Notes: generated from the letters alone by a model not told the origin. A stretch of 64,000 nt of DNA from Sciurus carolinensis (GCF_902686445.1 NW_025920104.1:6262001-6326000); one strand, 5' to 3'; positions 34,415 to 48,252 are shown, numbered from the stretch's first letter. Translations and numbers: made by a program.

Positions 34415-37400
34415 ATACCGGGAATACAAATCATATCTCAATAATAACCCTGAATATTAATGGCCTGAATTCATCAATCAAAAGACATAGACTGGTAGAT
34501 TAGATTAAAAAGAAAGATCCAACAATATGTTGCCTACAAGAGACTCATCTCAGAGAAAGAGATACCCATAGACTAAAGGTGAAAGGACGGAAAAAAACAT
34601 ACCATTCACATGGACTCAGCAAAAAAGCTGGGGTATCCATCCTCATTTCAGATAATTTCAAGCGAAAATTAGTCAGAAGGGTTAATGAAGGACATTTCAT
34701 ACTGCTTAAGAGAACCATAAATCAGCAAGACATAACTCATAAGTATCTATGCCTCAAACAGTGGCTCATCCATGTATGTCAAACAAATCCTTCTCAATCT
34801 CAGAAACAAAATAGACAATAAAACAATAATACTAGGTGATTTTAACACACCTCTCTCAATCTTGGACAGATCTTCCAAACAAAAATCGAACAAAGAAACC
34901 ATAGAACTCAATAACACAATCAATAATTTAGACTTAACGGACATTTATAGAATATACCATCCAACAAAGAGTGAAAACACATTCTTCTCAGCAGCACATG
35001 GATCCTTCTCTAAAATAGACCATATATTTTGCCACAAAGCTAATGTTAACAAATACAAGAAGATAGAGACACTACCTTGGATTCTATCAGATCATAATGG
35101 ATTGAAATTAGAAATAAATGAAAGAGTAAAAAACAGAAACTACTCCAACACCTGGAGACTAAACAGTATGCTATTATATGATGAATGGATAACAAAAGAT
35201 ATTAGGAAGGAAATTAAAAAATTCTTAGAGGTAAATGAGAACAAAGAAACATCATATCTAAATCTCTGGGACACTATGAAAGCAGTACTTAGAGGAAAAT
35301 TTATTTCATGGAGCGCAATCAATGAGAGAAGTAAAACTCAACAAATCAACGACCTAACACTACAGCTCAAAGTCCTAGAAAAAGAACAGACCAACATCAA
35401 AAGTAGTAGAAGACAGAAAATAGTTAATCTCAGAGATGAAATCAATGAAATTGAAACAAAAGAAACAATACAAAAAATTGACAAAATAAATTGTTTGTTT
35501 TTTCAAAATGATAAACAAAATTGATAAACCCTTGGCCACACTAACAAAGAGAAGATGAGAGAAAACCCAAATCACCAAAATTTGGAATGAACAAGGAAAT
35601 ATCACAACAGACAAGATTGAAATACAAAACATAATTAGAAGCTATTTTGAAAATCTATACTCCAACAAAATAGAAAATTTCTAAGATATCAACAAGTTTC
35701 TAGAGACATATGAATTGCATAAAATAAACGAGGAGGACATACACAATTTAAATAGACCAATTTCAAGTAATAAAATAGAAGAAATCATCAAAAGCCTACG
35801 AACAAAGAAAAGTCCAGGACCTGATGGGTTCCAAGCTGAGTTCTACAAAATCTTTAAAGAAGAGCTCATTCCAATACTTTTCAAAGTATTCCATGAAATA
35901 GAAGAGGAGCGAACTCTCCCAAACTCATTCTATGAAGCCAATATCACCCTGATACCTAAACCAGACAGAGACACATCGAGGAAAGAAAATTTCAGACCAA
36001 TATCCTTAATGAACATTGACACAAAAATTCTAAACAAAATTTTAGCAAATCACATACAAAAACATATTAAAAAGATAGTGCACCACAATCAGGTGGGTTT
36101 CATCGCAGGGATGCAAGTTTGGTTCAACATCAGGAAATCAATAAATGTCACTCACCATATCAATAGACTTAAAGTCAAGAATCACATGATTATTTCAATA
36201 TATGCAGAAAAATCATTTGATAAAATACAGCACCGCTTCATGCTCAAAACACTAGAAAAAATAGGGATAGTGGGAACATTCCTTAACATTGTAAAGGCCA
36301 TCTACGCTAAGCCCATGGCTAATATCATTCTAAATGGTGAAAAACTAAAAGCATTCCCCCTAAAATCTGGAACAAGGCAGGGATGCCCTTTTTCACCACT
36401 CCTATTCAATATCATCCTTGAAACTCTAGCCAGAGCAATTAGAAAGACCAAAGAAATTAAAGGGATATGAATAGGAAAAGAAGAACTCAAACTATCCCTA
36501 TTTGCTGATGATATGATTATATATTTAGAGGAACCAGAAAATTCCACCATAAAACTTTTAGAACTCATAAGTGAATTCAGGAAAGGAGTGGGATATAAGA
36601 TCAATGTTCATAAATCTAATGCATTTTTATACATAAGTGATGAATCTTCAGAAAGAGAAGTTAGGAAATCTACCCCATTCACAATAGCATCAAAAAAAAA
36701 AAAATAAAATACTTGGGAATCAATCTCACAAAAGACGTGAAAGACCTGTACAATGAGAACTACAGAACACTAAAGAAAGAAATTAAAGAAAATCTTAGAA
36801 GGTGGAAGGATCTCCCATGTTCTTGGATAGGCAGAATTAATATTGTCAAAATGGCCATAATACCAAAAGTGCTATACAGATTCCATGCAATTCCAATTAA
36901 AATCCCAATGATGTACCTTAAAGAAATAGAACAAGCAATCAGGAAATCCATCTGGAAGAATAAAAAACCCAGAATAAGTAAAGAAATCCTTCACAGGAAA
37001 AATGAAGCTGGAGGTATCGCAATACCGGAACTTCAACTCTACTACAAAGCAATAGTAACAAAAATGGCATGGTATTGGTACCAAAATACACAGGTAGATC
37101 AATGGTACAGAATAGAGGACATGGACACAAACCCAAATAAATACAATTTTCTCATTCTAGACAAAGGGGCCAAAAATATGTAATGGAGAAAAGATAGCCT
37201 CTTCAACAAATGGTGCTGGGAGAATTGGAAATCCATATGCAACAGAATGAAACTAAACCCATAACTCTCACCATGCATGAAACTAAACTCAAAATGGATT
37301 AAGGACCTCAGAATCAGATCAGAGACCTTGCATCTTATAGAAGAAAAAGTAGGTCCAGAGCTTCAACATGTCTGCTTAGGACCAGATTTCCTCAACAGGA

Positions 37401-38075
37401 CTCCCATAGCACAAGAAATAAAAGCAAGAATCAATAACTGGGATAGATTCAAACAAAAAGCTTTCTCTCAGCAAAGGAAACTATCAGCAATGCAAAGAAA
37501 GAGCCTACAGAGTGGGAGAAAATCTTTGCCAATATTACTTCAGATAGAGCACTAATCTCCAGAATCTATAAAAAAATCCAAAAACGCTACAGCAAGAATG
37601 CAAATAATCCAATCGACAAATGGGCAAAGGAAATGAATAGACACGTCACAGAAGAAGATCTACAAGCAATCAACAAACATATGGAAAAATGTTCAACATC
37701 TCTAGTAATAAGAGAAATGCAAATCAAATCCACCCTAAATTCCATCTCACCCCAATTAGAATGGTGATTATCAAGAATACAAGCAACAACAGGTGTTGGC
37801 AAGGATGTGGGGAGAAAGTTACACTCATACATTGCTGGTGGGGCTGCAAATTAGTGCAGCCACTCTGGAAAGCAGTGTGGAGACTTCTTAGAAAACTTGG
37901 AATGGAACCACCATTTGACCCAGCTATCCCACTCCTTGGCCTATACCCAAAGGACCTAAAATCAGCATATTACAGAGATACAGCCACATCAAATTTTATA
38001 GCTGCTCAGTTCACAATAGCCAGATTGTGGAACCAACCTAGATGTCCTTCAATTGATGAATGGATAAAGAAACTG

Positions 38076-38123
<48 letters not shown>

Positions 38124-38241
38124 TAATATTACTCAGTCATAAAGAATGATAAAATTATGGCATTTGCAGGCAAATGGATGAAATTGGAGAATATCATGCT
38201 AAGTGAGATAAACCAATCTCAAAAAACCAAAGGATGAATGA
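34415..38241 (+). pseudogene. L1-C ORF2, multiply broken
   Basis: The normal start position reads ATA, and a stop replaces the tryptophan codon before IKKK (about 34501). Long open pieces remain: endonuclease from 34772 (ILGDFNTPLS, SDHNGLKLEI), RT from 35715 ([27 protein letters not shown]) and the C-terminal half from 36713. A TGA at about 36468 falls just before the FADD motif (about 36500-36512), an A-run of 12 near 36692-36703 coincides with another shift, and later stops follow. The cysteine-rich C-terminus ([18 protein letters not shown]) is at about 37795. Confidence 0.92.
38079..38117. repeat. (TA)n microsatellite inside L1-C
   Basis: About 39 bases of pure TA at the site where other copies have only TATATATA after AAACTGTGG. 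Confidence 0.95.
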
Positions 38242-38540
38242 TATCGCTAATAAGTGGATGATGACACCTAATGGGTGGTGGGAGCGATTAGTGTTAGGGT
38301 TAGAGTTAGGGTTTGGGAGGGGGACAAGAATCAAGGAAGGAAGGACTGTATAGAGGGAAAGGAGGGATGGGAGGGGTGGGGGGAAGGGAAAAATAACAGA
38401 ATGAATCAAACAACATTACCCTGTGTAAATTTATGATTACACAAATGGTATGCCTTTATGCCATGTACAAAGAAAGAAACAACATGTATCCCATTTGTTT
38501 ACAATAAAAAAATAAAAATTAAGAAAAGAAGCAATTTAAC

Positions 38541-41500
38541 TGTGAAGAAGAGATGAGAGCAATATAAAAAAGTTAAATGACAAGCCTTTGCTGTGATGTT
38601 ACTTGCTCTTAGATTAAAGATATTTCACTTCTAGGTGGGATAGGGCTCCCGATCAAGGAATTGGGGAAGAAGTTTGATGTAATTGGTAGAAATTTCTCTT
38701 CCTGCCTGCTTTTCTTACTTAGTTCATTCTCAGCAAGTTTTTGAGTGTCTGTATGTTTATACTTGTATTCATAGTGTATGGCATATACAGCTTGATAAAG
38801 TTGAGATACAGAGTGTAAATGTAGGATCTTGTAACTGAGGAACAGTACAAACCTGCTTGTCTAGTCTGGCTTCTGTTGGGACACCTTGATTCCAGCTATT
38901 GCAGTAACTCTGTACCGAGTACCCTGAGGGTATGGGCAGAGTCTTCTGATCCCAGTGTTGGTACCATGTGGAGCACAGTGCTGCCCACATCTGCATGCCA
39001 GAGCCTCATGAACAGTCCCTCACCCTGAGGGGACCCTCTTCCAGGGTTATATTGGGAAGCTTTTAAAAAGTCCCCCTGGGACTACACTACAGTAGTTGCT
39101 CATGGCTTGCATGTTTCCATTTTGATGTTTTTAAAAACATGCCCAGAAATGTGCTCTGGTGCCTGAGAGTGCTGTGGGTATGAGTCATTCAGGTCTTCTT
39201 CTCACAGGAACACGTGAGAGACAGAGGAGCCTGTCCTATGTTCTCAGTCATGCTGTTTAAGAGCCAGGCTGACTTTTGCTCCCTCTTTTCCTTTGAGAAG
39301 AGAGAACATCTCTGTGTCTTTGACATGTTCCCCTTTTCCCTTGAAGCAGCCAGCACTTCTTTGATTCTAAGTCTAGAAGTGCAGCTACACAAAGCTGCTG
39401 AGGTTACAGAGAGAGGAGAGGGAGAGTGTGGAATAGAGCTGTGCTTCTCCAGCAGAACTAAGGAGTGGTTCTGTCATAGTGTGGGTGAGTGGGTAGGAGG
39501 AGGGACCCCACTGCTGGCATCTGGTAGGTAGGAGGCTGTGAGGCTAGCTGGTCTCCTCATGATGCTGAGACCATCAGAGCTGAAGTGGATTGTGGAGAAG
39601 GGTTTGGGAGGCAGGTGGATAGCTGACCATGTGGTTGCCATAGCTTACATGTTCACTTTCTCTACCTGTGCTCCTTACCCCTTAACCCCAGTCCTCCCGA
39701 GTCCCAGGAACACTACAACTTACAACTCTACACCAGGCATCACAGTGGATACAGCAATGTTTACTTTATTGAAATGGGGTATTTGATACGTATTATCTGA
39801 AGGGAAAAATGAACCACTAATTTTTTGTATTATTTTGTTTGTTTTCCATAGAGGATCTTATAAATAATCCATGAGAATGTAAAGAAATTGAATTCCTTAA
39901 AAAGAGCTTAATTTCAACATTCCACAGACTCATCATAAGGAAAGGATATTAAAGTTCAGCACAGGCACGAGCTGTTGATGTGAAGCCGAGGTCCAATTTC
40001 CTCTAGACGAATTACAACTTGTTTATTTTAAGCTCTTTAGATGGAAATAAATTTAATTTTGTCATTTCTGCCCTGGTAACATTCTTGGTTTTTACATGTT
40101 CTAGGAAAGTGTGAAGGTGTCATGAAGGAAAATGACAGAACAAAACAAAAGACAAAAATGATTTGGGACATGAAGGAATAGAGGGATGAAAACAAAACTA
40201 GGAGTGAATCTGTGCTTGTGGGTCCTTCAGCTTTATCATCAGGAAAAGAGGTGGTTGCTAGGAAGGAGGGGTGGTGGGAGGGCCTAGGCACAATCCTTAG
40301 CATATCTGACACTAACTTTTGTCATCTCTAAAGTAGTTCTCACAGGAGCCTTATCAGGATGGAGAAAGGTGGCACAGGTTAGTGCCTGCATCGTGGTGAT
40401 GGTGGGGAGGATGTGGGGATTTTCATTCTTTTTGAAGACTTTAGCTGTGTTCAAGATTAATAGGGACTCTCACTCGCCCTGGTGATGTTTCCCATAAATT
40501 GATGGGCAAAATACTCTTTCCTTTCAAAATTAGTGGCAATAGTAAAAAAAGTGCTTTCTCAAGTCAGAATTTTTCAGATACTCTCTAAAAAGGCCTGTTT
40601 CTTGCTGATACTGTAAATTCCAAGAGGAGGATAGAGTGAATCACATGTTAAAGCTTTCATAATATGAGAAAACTCTCAGGGTTAGCTGTCATCCACTTAC
40701 ATGTTTAACAGAAGTTTTGAATCTCCAACAGGCAGTTCTGTCATATTTACTATCTTCTGTCTACATAGTAGCTTTATTATCATTCTAAGACAAATAGAAG
40801 TAGTTAAGAGATTTCTCAGTTAAATCATATTGCATTCCAAGCAGCAATTGATTTTTGCTGAGGTTTCTTGGGAATATTCATTCCATTTTTCATATCCCAT
40901 AGTGTGACTAGTTGACAGTTAATTGAACTCATTTAGATTTCCATTGCAAGGTGAGAAACATGAAGCTGGGGATGCATGGGATGCAATGGTAGCAAAGGAA
41001 ATGGCCCAGGCTGTTGGCCATCATGCCTGAACATGTGTTCCTCCATAGATGAGCAGCCCAGTCATACTGCTGTGATCTTACAGGGCACCCTATTAGATGC
41101 TTCCCCATGCACCTCACACACACATTATTTCGGTGAGCATGGTAGTGGTAGGAACTGTATCATTCTTCTCTTCATTCTATACATCTTTATGTTGGTAGTA
41201 AACATTTAGATAATATTTTCAGTTATAGTTGGTGTCTTAGATGTCGAAGCCATACAAGAGGATAACTTGGATTCTCAGGACTTTGTAGAGCAGTGCATTG
41301 TTGTTTCAGTTCTGATTTGTAAGTCTGTCACTGTAGGGAAGTTATGGGATAGGAGTGGACTGAACTTGACATCGAAGGCACTAAAGGCCTAGATTTATGG
41401 TACAGGTCCACCTGGTTCTGTGGACAGTGCTTATCTATATCTGAAGGGTTAGTTCTCTAAAAGCAGAGGAGAACTTAACTTATTTTAGCTCTTAGCTCGA

Positions 41501-43035
41501 GGGAGCTCTTACTACTCAAGAAGAGGGCTGCTTTGGAGGTGTTCAAGTGAACAATTGTTAGTTCACTCCAATTTTTGGCAGGTTGGAAACCAGGTGTCAC
41601 TGATTGTCACATAGGGTGATGTCTGGCTGATCTTAATGTCCCCTTCCTCCAGTGGTTATATAAATGTTGATTTCTAGACATTTTATTTTTCCAAGTGCTG
41701 ATTTGTATATTAGAAAAGAATCATGATCAAATTACTCTTGAGGATATTTGAATAAAACAGAATGTTTTTTCTTAGAAATTTATGCATTAAGAATTTCAAT
41801 GGACATTTGAATTTTTAACAGAAAGGGGGCCTGAATGGGGGAAACTTTCTTTTTTCTCTTTTGTTAAATGAAGTTTTTGATCATGTAGCTGAACTGCTTA
41901 ATGAAAGAATACACTCCCATCCATTATCCCATGCACCCAGAATTGGGTCACATGTTCCACTGCTGGGTACAGGATGCAGTCCTGTGAGAATCCCAATTCT
42001 AGTCTATTATTCTATGACTGTGTGGTTTCTGTGAGTGTCAGGAATTTTAGGATGTCTCTGGAAAAAATCTTGGGAATCCTAATCTGTTTTGAGGATTCTG
42101 CTTTTGTTAGAATTACACAGCTGACTCAGTACCTAAGTGAAATCAAGCAGTAATGGAAGTTGCATTACAGGTCCCTTGGTATGTTCCCCTTTGACCCTTT
42201 TTGATGTTTTAATTTAAGTATCTTAGGAGGCAGGAATTAACTTCATCAGTCCTTGAACCCTGTCTACAATTGGATGCTAGTCTAGATCACATATACCTTT
42301 CCTCAGTGCTAATTAATATCACCACTGATCACTTTATGCGACTTACCTCCTACCTCTGAGGTGTTTTACATCTCTATGGCATCTAGTGAAGGCAGAAAGA
42401 CTTTATGTTGTAAAAACACTGAACTACAATATTCAATAGTTGGCTCATTAGCACTGTGAAACCCCCTTGTTCATCTGCTGTAGGAGCTCAGGTCTTGCTT
42501 TGTATAGGTAGTTGTAAGATCATTCTATCTGTTTAAGAAGGTAGCTCCCTGAAATAAGCCTGGGCATATGTGTTTAATTGGTTTATTGAGTTAGTATGAA
42601 GTTGTCTTTTTTTCTTGAATAACTTATCCAGCTGTTAAACAGTTTCAAAGCAAATTAATTGGTAACATGTATTTTTGTGTCTTAATTCTTTTGATCTTTA
42701 TGCCATGATATTTTACCCTTATTTAAGTCAGAGTAGTGAACCAAAGAACAAGTGAGGGGAAACGGTGAGTCCCTTGCTTCAGTGACTGTAGGCCACTTAT
42801 CTTTGGTCAGTTGCCTTTTTTTATAAGGTAGGAGTCTGGTTTTTGTTCTCTAGTCATATTTCAGATCCATGTTTTATCTTACTGAATAATTATATCCTCA
42901 GTATTTAATGAACTCACTCATCCTGTCTAGTTGCCTGGTTTCCATACCAGTGCAAGAATCATAAAACAGCCTCTTGCTGAAGCTGATAGAGTGTTGGCAA
43001 TTTTTTGCCTTCCTCTCCCCTCATCTTTATCTTAA
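38541..43035. other. Long unique stretch, no gene recognised
   Basis: Open frames of 60-105 codons occur but show no domain, signal or conserved motif. No SINE, LTR or CpG island was seen. Probably intron or intergenic DNA. Confidence 0.5.
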
Positions 43036-43332
43036 AACTTCAACTGTCCCCTGTTATCTGTGGGTGGTTGGATCCAGGATTCCCAAGGATACCAAAATAT
43101 GCATGCCTGAGTCGCTACATAAAATGGCCTAGAATTTGCATGTAACCCATGCTCCTATTTCCCTATGCTTTAAATCATCTCTGTAATACCTCAGTGAAAG
43201 TGCTATGCAAATAATTGTATTATTAGGGAACATATATATGTTGAACACATGTACAGATTTTCTTTCTTTTCTATCTTCTGTTGGTTGAATCCACAAGTAC
43301 AAATCCCATAGGCATTGAGGGCCAACTGTACC
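43036..43332 (-). mobile_element. Tigger-family (MER2-like) DNA transposon
   Basis: Ends with 'cattgagggccaactgta', the reverse complement of the MER2-type start (CAGTTGGCCCTC), preceded by 'tgttggttgaatccacaagt'. The other end carries 'tgttatctgtgggtggttgg'. Flanking TA is expected for this mariner-related group. Confidence 0.75.
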
Positions 43333-44019
43333 TTCAGACACAAGCTACAATAATTGTCCTTTAAAACTTTCTGTGGGAAGCTGGGATCTGTAAGGTGTGG
43401 AGTGGCAGAGAGTGTATTGTTGTCACTCACACAGTTGGATAATTACATGCTTCTTTATTTGATGAGGCCATGGTGGAGAGAATGCCATGGCTAATTAGGT
43501 GTTCTTTAAATATGAAGCTGGGTACACAGCTCTTAGACGTATTTAAAAATTCCTTGTTTTTTTTTTCTTCTTTTTAACAATAAGGAATACCATATCTAAG
43601 AAGGAGCAATATAAGAACATCTTCTAGGTATTAAAAGGATGTCTTCTAGCAGGCCTAATAGAAATCTTCCTCTTGGGTGAGACTGCATGGGAAAGGCTTC
43701 TGAATTAGAACCCAGCCTTAAGCTGCATCATTACTACTTCCAGAACTGGAGCACAGGGTAAGTCAACCTGACTTCTGAGTAGAGTGTATATGTGGCTTTA
43801 GTTCATGAATTGCTTTGTGTGTGTGTTTTATAATTACCAAATGTTGGCATAGAAGGACTTAAAAAAAGAATTATAATTTTTCACTAAATACTTGGTAAAG
43901 TTTAGAAAAATAGAATTGATCTTCCAGACTCAGCAGCCACTGTTATTTCAGTATATTTACATAGTTGTTCATGTCATTTATTCCATTTATATTTTGCTTA
44001 TAGTTTTTTCTGAGTTATT
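43333..44019. other. Unique sequence, no gene seen
   Basis: No coding region or further repeat was recognised between the Tigger element and the SINE pair. Confidence 0.5.
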
Positions 44020-44222
44020 TATTTTAATTTTTTGGTACTGGGTGTTGAACTCCATGGTTGCTTTACCACTGAGCTATACACCTAGTCCTTTTATTTTTGT
44101 TTATTTTTAGAGGGAGGGAAAGGTCTCACTTGATTGCTGAGGCTGACTTCAAACTTGTGATTCTTCTACCTCAGCCTCCAGTGTTGTGGAGGTTACAGGT
44201 GTGCACTCCCAAGCTTGACTAC
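44020..44222 (-). mobile_element. Dimeric B1-dID SINE
   Basis: Plus-strand order is T-rich tail, ID half ('actgggtgttgaactccatgg', 'accactgagctatacacc'), T-rich linker, B1 half ('cctcagcctccagtg', 'ttacaggtgtgcac'), so the element reads on the minus strand. Confidence 0.87.
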
Positions 44223-44227
44223 AAAGG

Positions 44228-44330
44228 ACTTTTTTTGTTGTTTGTGTATGTATGGTTCTAGGGATGGAGGCCAGGGTCTCATACATGCCAGGCAAGCACT
44301 TCACCACTGAGTTATACCCCAAACCCTTTT
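44228..44330 (-). mobile_element. ID SINE beside the dimeric SINE
   Basis: 'gcaagcacttcaccactgagttatacccc', preceded by a T-rich tail, is an antisense ID body. It sits six bases from the SINE above, in the same orientation. Confidence 0.75.
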
Positions 44331-45261
44331 CAAAATTATTATGTAGTTTTTGTGAACATAATTTTAAGGGCTCCATAGTATTCCATTGAGTGGATTCACA
44401 TAGTTGACAGCTATTTTCTGATTGTTATAATTTCTCTTTTCTTCTGTTGTAAATCATTCTCTCATGAAAATCATTGTGAGAAACATTCTTCCCTTTTCAC
44501 TTTATAATATTTCCTTAGAGTAAATTTCTTCTGGAACAAAGTTCCTTATATTTTTCAGGGCTGTGGGGGTTGGGAGCTGGTGGTTCTTTTCTGGATGGGT
44601 GCTTTCTTTTCCATCCATGTAAAGTGTTTGTATTGGACAAGAGGGAAGAAAATCTCTGTTTGCTTACTCATGTATTTATTTGGCACTTTAGACTGATATG
44701 GACACTTCACTCTTGACATAAACTAAGGCAGGAAGTATAAAAAGGGACAGAAAGTATTGGCTATCCTACCAAGGCCATAGTATCATGGACTCATTTGAGT
44801 CCATTATGCAAGGTAGGTTACATGTTTGATTTGTTTATAAAACATGCTTAAATCAAATAGGTCAAAAATCAGTCATCAGTCTATATTTTCTTTTGTCTAA
44901 GCCCATTTATATACAGGTTTATATGCAGGTTTGTGATCTTTTCACTTTAAATTTTGCAAATGGCATTCAGTTATTTACTGTCCAGTTGGTACCTCCAGTT
45001 TTGTGAGGTGAAAATTTTAATTTTTTTTTATTTTCCTCCTTCTGTGGAGAAGTCTCCCTGTATTGAAGAATTACCTTACATGTCTTCCTGAAACAGATTG
45101 AATCACACTGGTACACTGATTTAAGATCTCAATTTGCCACAGGAGAGTTGCATCACAGACCCTTTCTGGTCATGTCTCTGTCCTGCATATTAGCTTTGTA
45201 TCATCTCCACCCAGATTAAGCCTGTCATTATTATTACCAGTTTGCTGGAAGGTAGTGGGTG
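44331..45261. other. Unique sequence, no gene seen
   Basis: 44340-44500 has weak similarity to antisense old L1 3' ends ('gctccatagtattccattgagtgg'). Nothing else was recognised. Confidence 0.45.
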
Positions 45262-45480
45262 AGAAAGGGTGTTTAAAACCCCAGGTTCTAGAGTCAGGCA
45301 AAACGGATTCAGATATTGACTCTGCCACTTACAACTCTGTATGTAACTTTGAACCAGATATTTAACTTTTTAATATTTCACTTTATTTACCTATGAAATA
45401 GGGACAATAGCAACCTTTACTTCAGAGTTTATTGGTGAGGCCAAAGTAGTCAGTAGATGTGAGGTATGAAACCATGTGCA
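45262..45480 (+). mobile_element. MIR SINE
   Basis: 'ttctagagtcaggcaaaacggattcagatattgactctgccactt' and 'cctatgaaatagggacaatag' follow the MIR consensus in order. Confidence 0.8.
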
Positions 45481-45616
45481 TAGTGGAATGGGTGCTCACA
45501 CTGTGAGTTCTGTAGTTTTTGCAAAATTCTGCTCATCCCTTAAGGCCTACCTGATATTTTCTCTTTGGAAAAACTTCCTAGAAGTAATTGTTCTTTTCTG
45601 CACTGTAGTAGATTTG

Positions 45617-45965
45617 CCTTAGTCCATTTGGGCTGCTGTAACAAAATGCTGTAGACTGGGTGGCTCACAAACAACAGAACTTTACTTCTTTCAGTTCTTG
45701 AGGTGGAAATCTAATATCAAGGCTCTGGCAGAGTGGGTGTCTGGTGATGAACCCTTCCTTCCTTTTAGGCAGAGGGCCTCTTCCCATTGCAACCTCACCA
45801 AGTGGAAGAGCAGAGACATCTCTCTGGGGTATTTTGTAAGGGCAGTAATCCCACTAAGAGGACTTTTCTTTCATAACCTAAGCCCTCCCAGAGACCCCAC
45901 CTCCAAGACTATCACTTTGGGAGTTAGAATTTCAGCATAGACATGGAGATGGGGGCACAAACACA
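45617..45965 (+). mobile_element. MaLR-type LTR, old
   Basis: 'ttagtccatttgggctgctgtaacaaaatgctgtagactgggtggctcac' at the start and 'ttgggagttagaatttcagcatag' near the end follow an old mammalian MaLR LTR pattern. Solo and decayed, with no internal retroviral sequence. Confidence 0.65.
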
Positions 45966-46790
45966 AAGACCTCATCATTGTTTGTACTTCTTTTACAGCA
46001 CTTATCACACTGTATCACAGTGAGCAGCATACAAATGCACAGTACATGGACCTTATTTTTTTTTCTGTGTCTGCAATTGACCTTGGTACTAACAAGGTCT
46101 TCTGACCAATGTCCTAGAGATGGCCTGATAAAACATTTTGTACCAGGTATACTTTTGTGCCAGGTTTACTTCCAGACTTCAAAGAAAGGGGAATTGGAAG
46201 AGTCCCTCAGTTACCTTTTCCAGTGAGGAAGGGATGTGTAGATTGTCACCCTGTAACAGACACAGGTTTGCAAGCCTGCACAATTATGCAATTTACAACT
46301 TTTCATAATCATCTTATTAAATTTGGGACTCAGTAATGATTTCTGCCATTTCATTCCTGTTATTGGTAATCTGTGTCTTCTCTTTTATTGATTAGTCTTG
46401 CTAAGGATTTACCCAATTTTATTAGTGTTTTCAAAGGATCCACTTTGATTTTAACAGGGTTTTTTTTGAGGTCTACTTTAGAATAAAAGTTTCTGTTCTA
46501 ATTTACTTGTACTTTCTTTAGGTTTGATTTAGTATTTCTTTTTCCCCCCTTGTGGAAGATACATAGAATACTGAAAAGTGTTTTTCGCCGTAACATATGC
46601 ATTTAAGCTGTAATTTTCCTCTAATAAGAGCTGAATTCACACCCTACAATTTTTGATGTGTCATTTTTATACTCATTCAGTTAAAAATACTTTGTCTCCA
46701 CTGTAATTTCCTCCTTGACTCATATGTTAAAAAGTTTGGTTGTTTTCAATGATAATATTTTTGTTCATTTCTTAAATTAAGATTAAAGGA

Positions 46791-46992
46791 GCCAGGTGTG
46801 GTGGTGCACATCTGTAATCCCAGTAACTTGAGAGCCTGAGGCAGGAGGATTGTGAGTTCAGCAACTTAGGGAGCCCCTGAGCATCTTAGTAAGACTCTGT
46901 CTCTAAGTAAAATATAAAAAGGATGGGGATGTGCCTCAGTGGTTAAGTGTCCCTGGGTTCAATTCCTGATACCAAAAAAAAAAAGAAAAAAT
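46791..46992 (+). mobile_element. Dimeric B1-dID SINE with short target duplication
   Basis: The B1 half ('gccaggtgtggtggtgcacatctgtaatcccag') and ID half ('ggttcaattcctgatacc') are followed by poly(A). ATTAAAG lies on both sides (about 46782 and 46991). It sits inside the ancient antisense L1. Confidence 0.9.
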
Positions 46993-47125
46993 TAAAGAAT
47001 CTTAGTAATTAAATGATTTTACTTCTTTGATGCATGTTGAAATTTGCTTGATATGTGGTCAACTTGGGTAAGTATTCTGTGTGTATTTGAAAATATTTTT
47101 TATTCTACAGTTGTGGGGTACAGTG

Positions 47126-47573
47126 ATTGTTTTAGTCAACTTTATTATCACTGTGACTAAAAGACCTGACAAAAAAGTTTTAGAAAAGGAAAAGCTTATT
47201 TGGGTCTCAGGGTTTCAGAAACCTCAGTTCATAGATGGCTAATTCCATTGCTTTGGGCTCAAGGTGATGCAGAGCATCTTGGTGGAAAGGTGTGGAAAAG
47301 GAAAGCAGCTCAGAACATGACAGCCAGGAGGCAGAGTGGGACGAAGCTTGCTCACCAAGGACAGAATATATCTCGGAGGCACACCCACAGTGACCCACCT
47401 CCTCCAGCCACAACCTGCCTGCTAACAGTTAACCACCAAATTAATTGCTATCAGCAGATTAATGCACTCATTGGGTCAAAGCTCTCATTACCCAGTCATT
47501 TCACCTCTAAACTTTTTTGCGTGTCTCGCACATCAGTTTTTCTGGGGGACATTTGATATCTAAACCCTAACAG
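47126..47573 (+). mobile_element. MaLR-type LTR inside ancient L1
   Basis: Starts 'gttttagtcaactttattatcactgtgactaaaagacctgac' and ends 'gggggacatttgatatctaaaccctaacag', the layout of ORR1/MLT-like MaLR solo LTRs common in rodents. About 450 bases, no coding interior. Confidence 0.75.
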
Positions 47574-48130
47574 TGATCTATGTACATGAAGCTAATCAAG
47601 TTTTCAATCATGTCTCTCTTCTATATGTATCAATTTTTTTTCTTCTTTTCTCAGTTAATATTTTAATCTCCCTCCTGGATTGTGGGCTTGTTCATCATTT
47701 TGAATCTTTCAGGTTTTGCTTTTATGGAGGCCATTATCACTTGCATACAAACTGGAGGTTGAGACAACTATGTGGTGAGTCAACCCTTAACGTATGAAAT
47801 GTCAAACCCTCCCCCTTTTAATATTGGGTGAGATGTCTTAAAGTTTTATTTTGTCTGAATGGATAACTGACTGTGCAAGCTTTTTGGTTAGAATATACAT
47901 TGTGTAGCTTTTCCCATCCTTTGGCTTTTAATCTTCCTGTATCCTTATGTTTAATCTGTGTCTCTTGTAAGCACAGCACTGTGAAGTGGTATTCCCCACC
48001 CAGCTCCACCTTTTAGTTGCTGTAGTTTAGTCTGTTTTGTAAGTAATTATTGATACTTTGGTAATTGGACCTAAATCATATTATTTTCTTTTTGTCATCT
48101 ATTATTTGTTCCCATTTTCTCTTACACACT

Positions 48131-48132
<2 letters not shown>

Positions 48133-48169
<37 letters not shown>
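48133..48169. repeat. (GAT)n microsatellite
   Basis: About 12 perfect GAT units, directly next to the poly(T) side of an antisense ID SINE, so probably grown from its tail or target site. Confidence 0.95.
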
Positions 48170-48170
<1 letters not shown>

Positions 48171-48252
48171 ATTTTGTTTTGTTTTGGTTCTGGGGATTGA
48201 ACCTGGAGACAATTTGCCACTGAAACATATCCCTAGCTCCCTCATTTTTATA
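48170..48252 (-). mobile_element. ID SINE
   Basis: 'ggttctggggattgaacctgg' and 'gccactgaaacatatccctagc' are antisense ID words after a T-rich tail. Confidence 0.75.

Larger units (their letters stand above)
32265..38524 (+). mobile_element. Full-length or near-full-length decayed L1 (L1-C)
   Basis: A 6.3-kb element bracketed by a 16-bp perfect target-site duplication. It has a 1.07-kb 5' UTR of tandem blocks, frameshifted ORF1 (33338-34350), broken ORF2 (34415-38241), a (TA)n expansion (38079-38117), a 3' UTR with TTAGGG-like repeats (about 38284-38320) and an A-rich tail. Confidence 0.95.

Noticed and set aside
47200..47556. 118-codon frame as a possible gene
   Set aside because: It is contained in a MaLR-type LTR.
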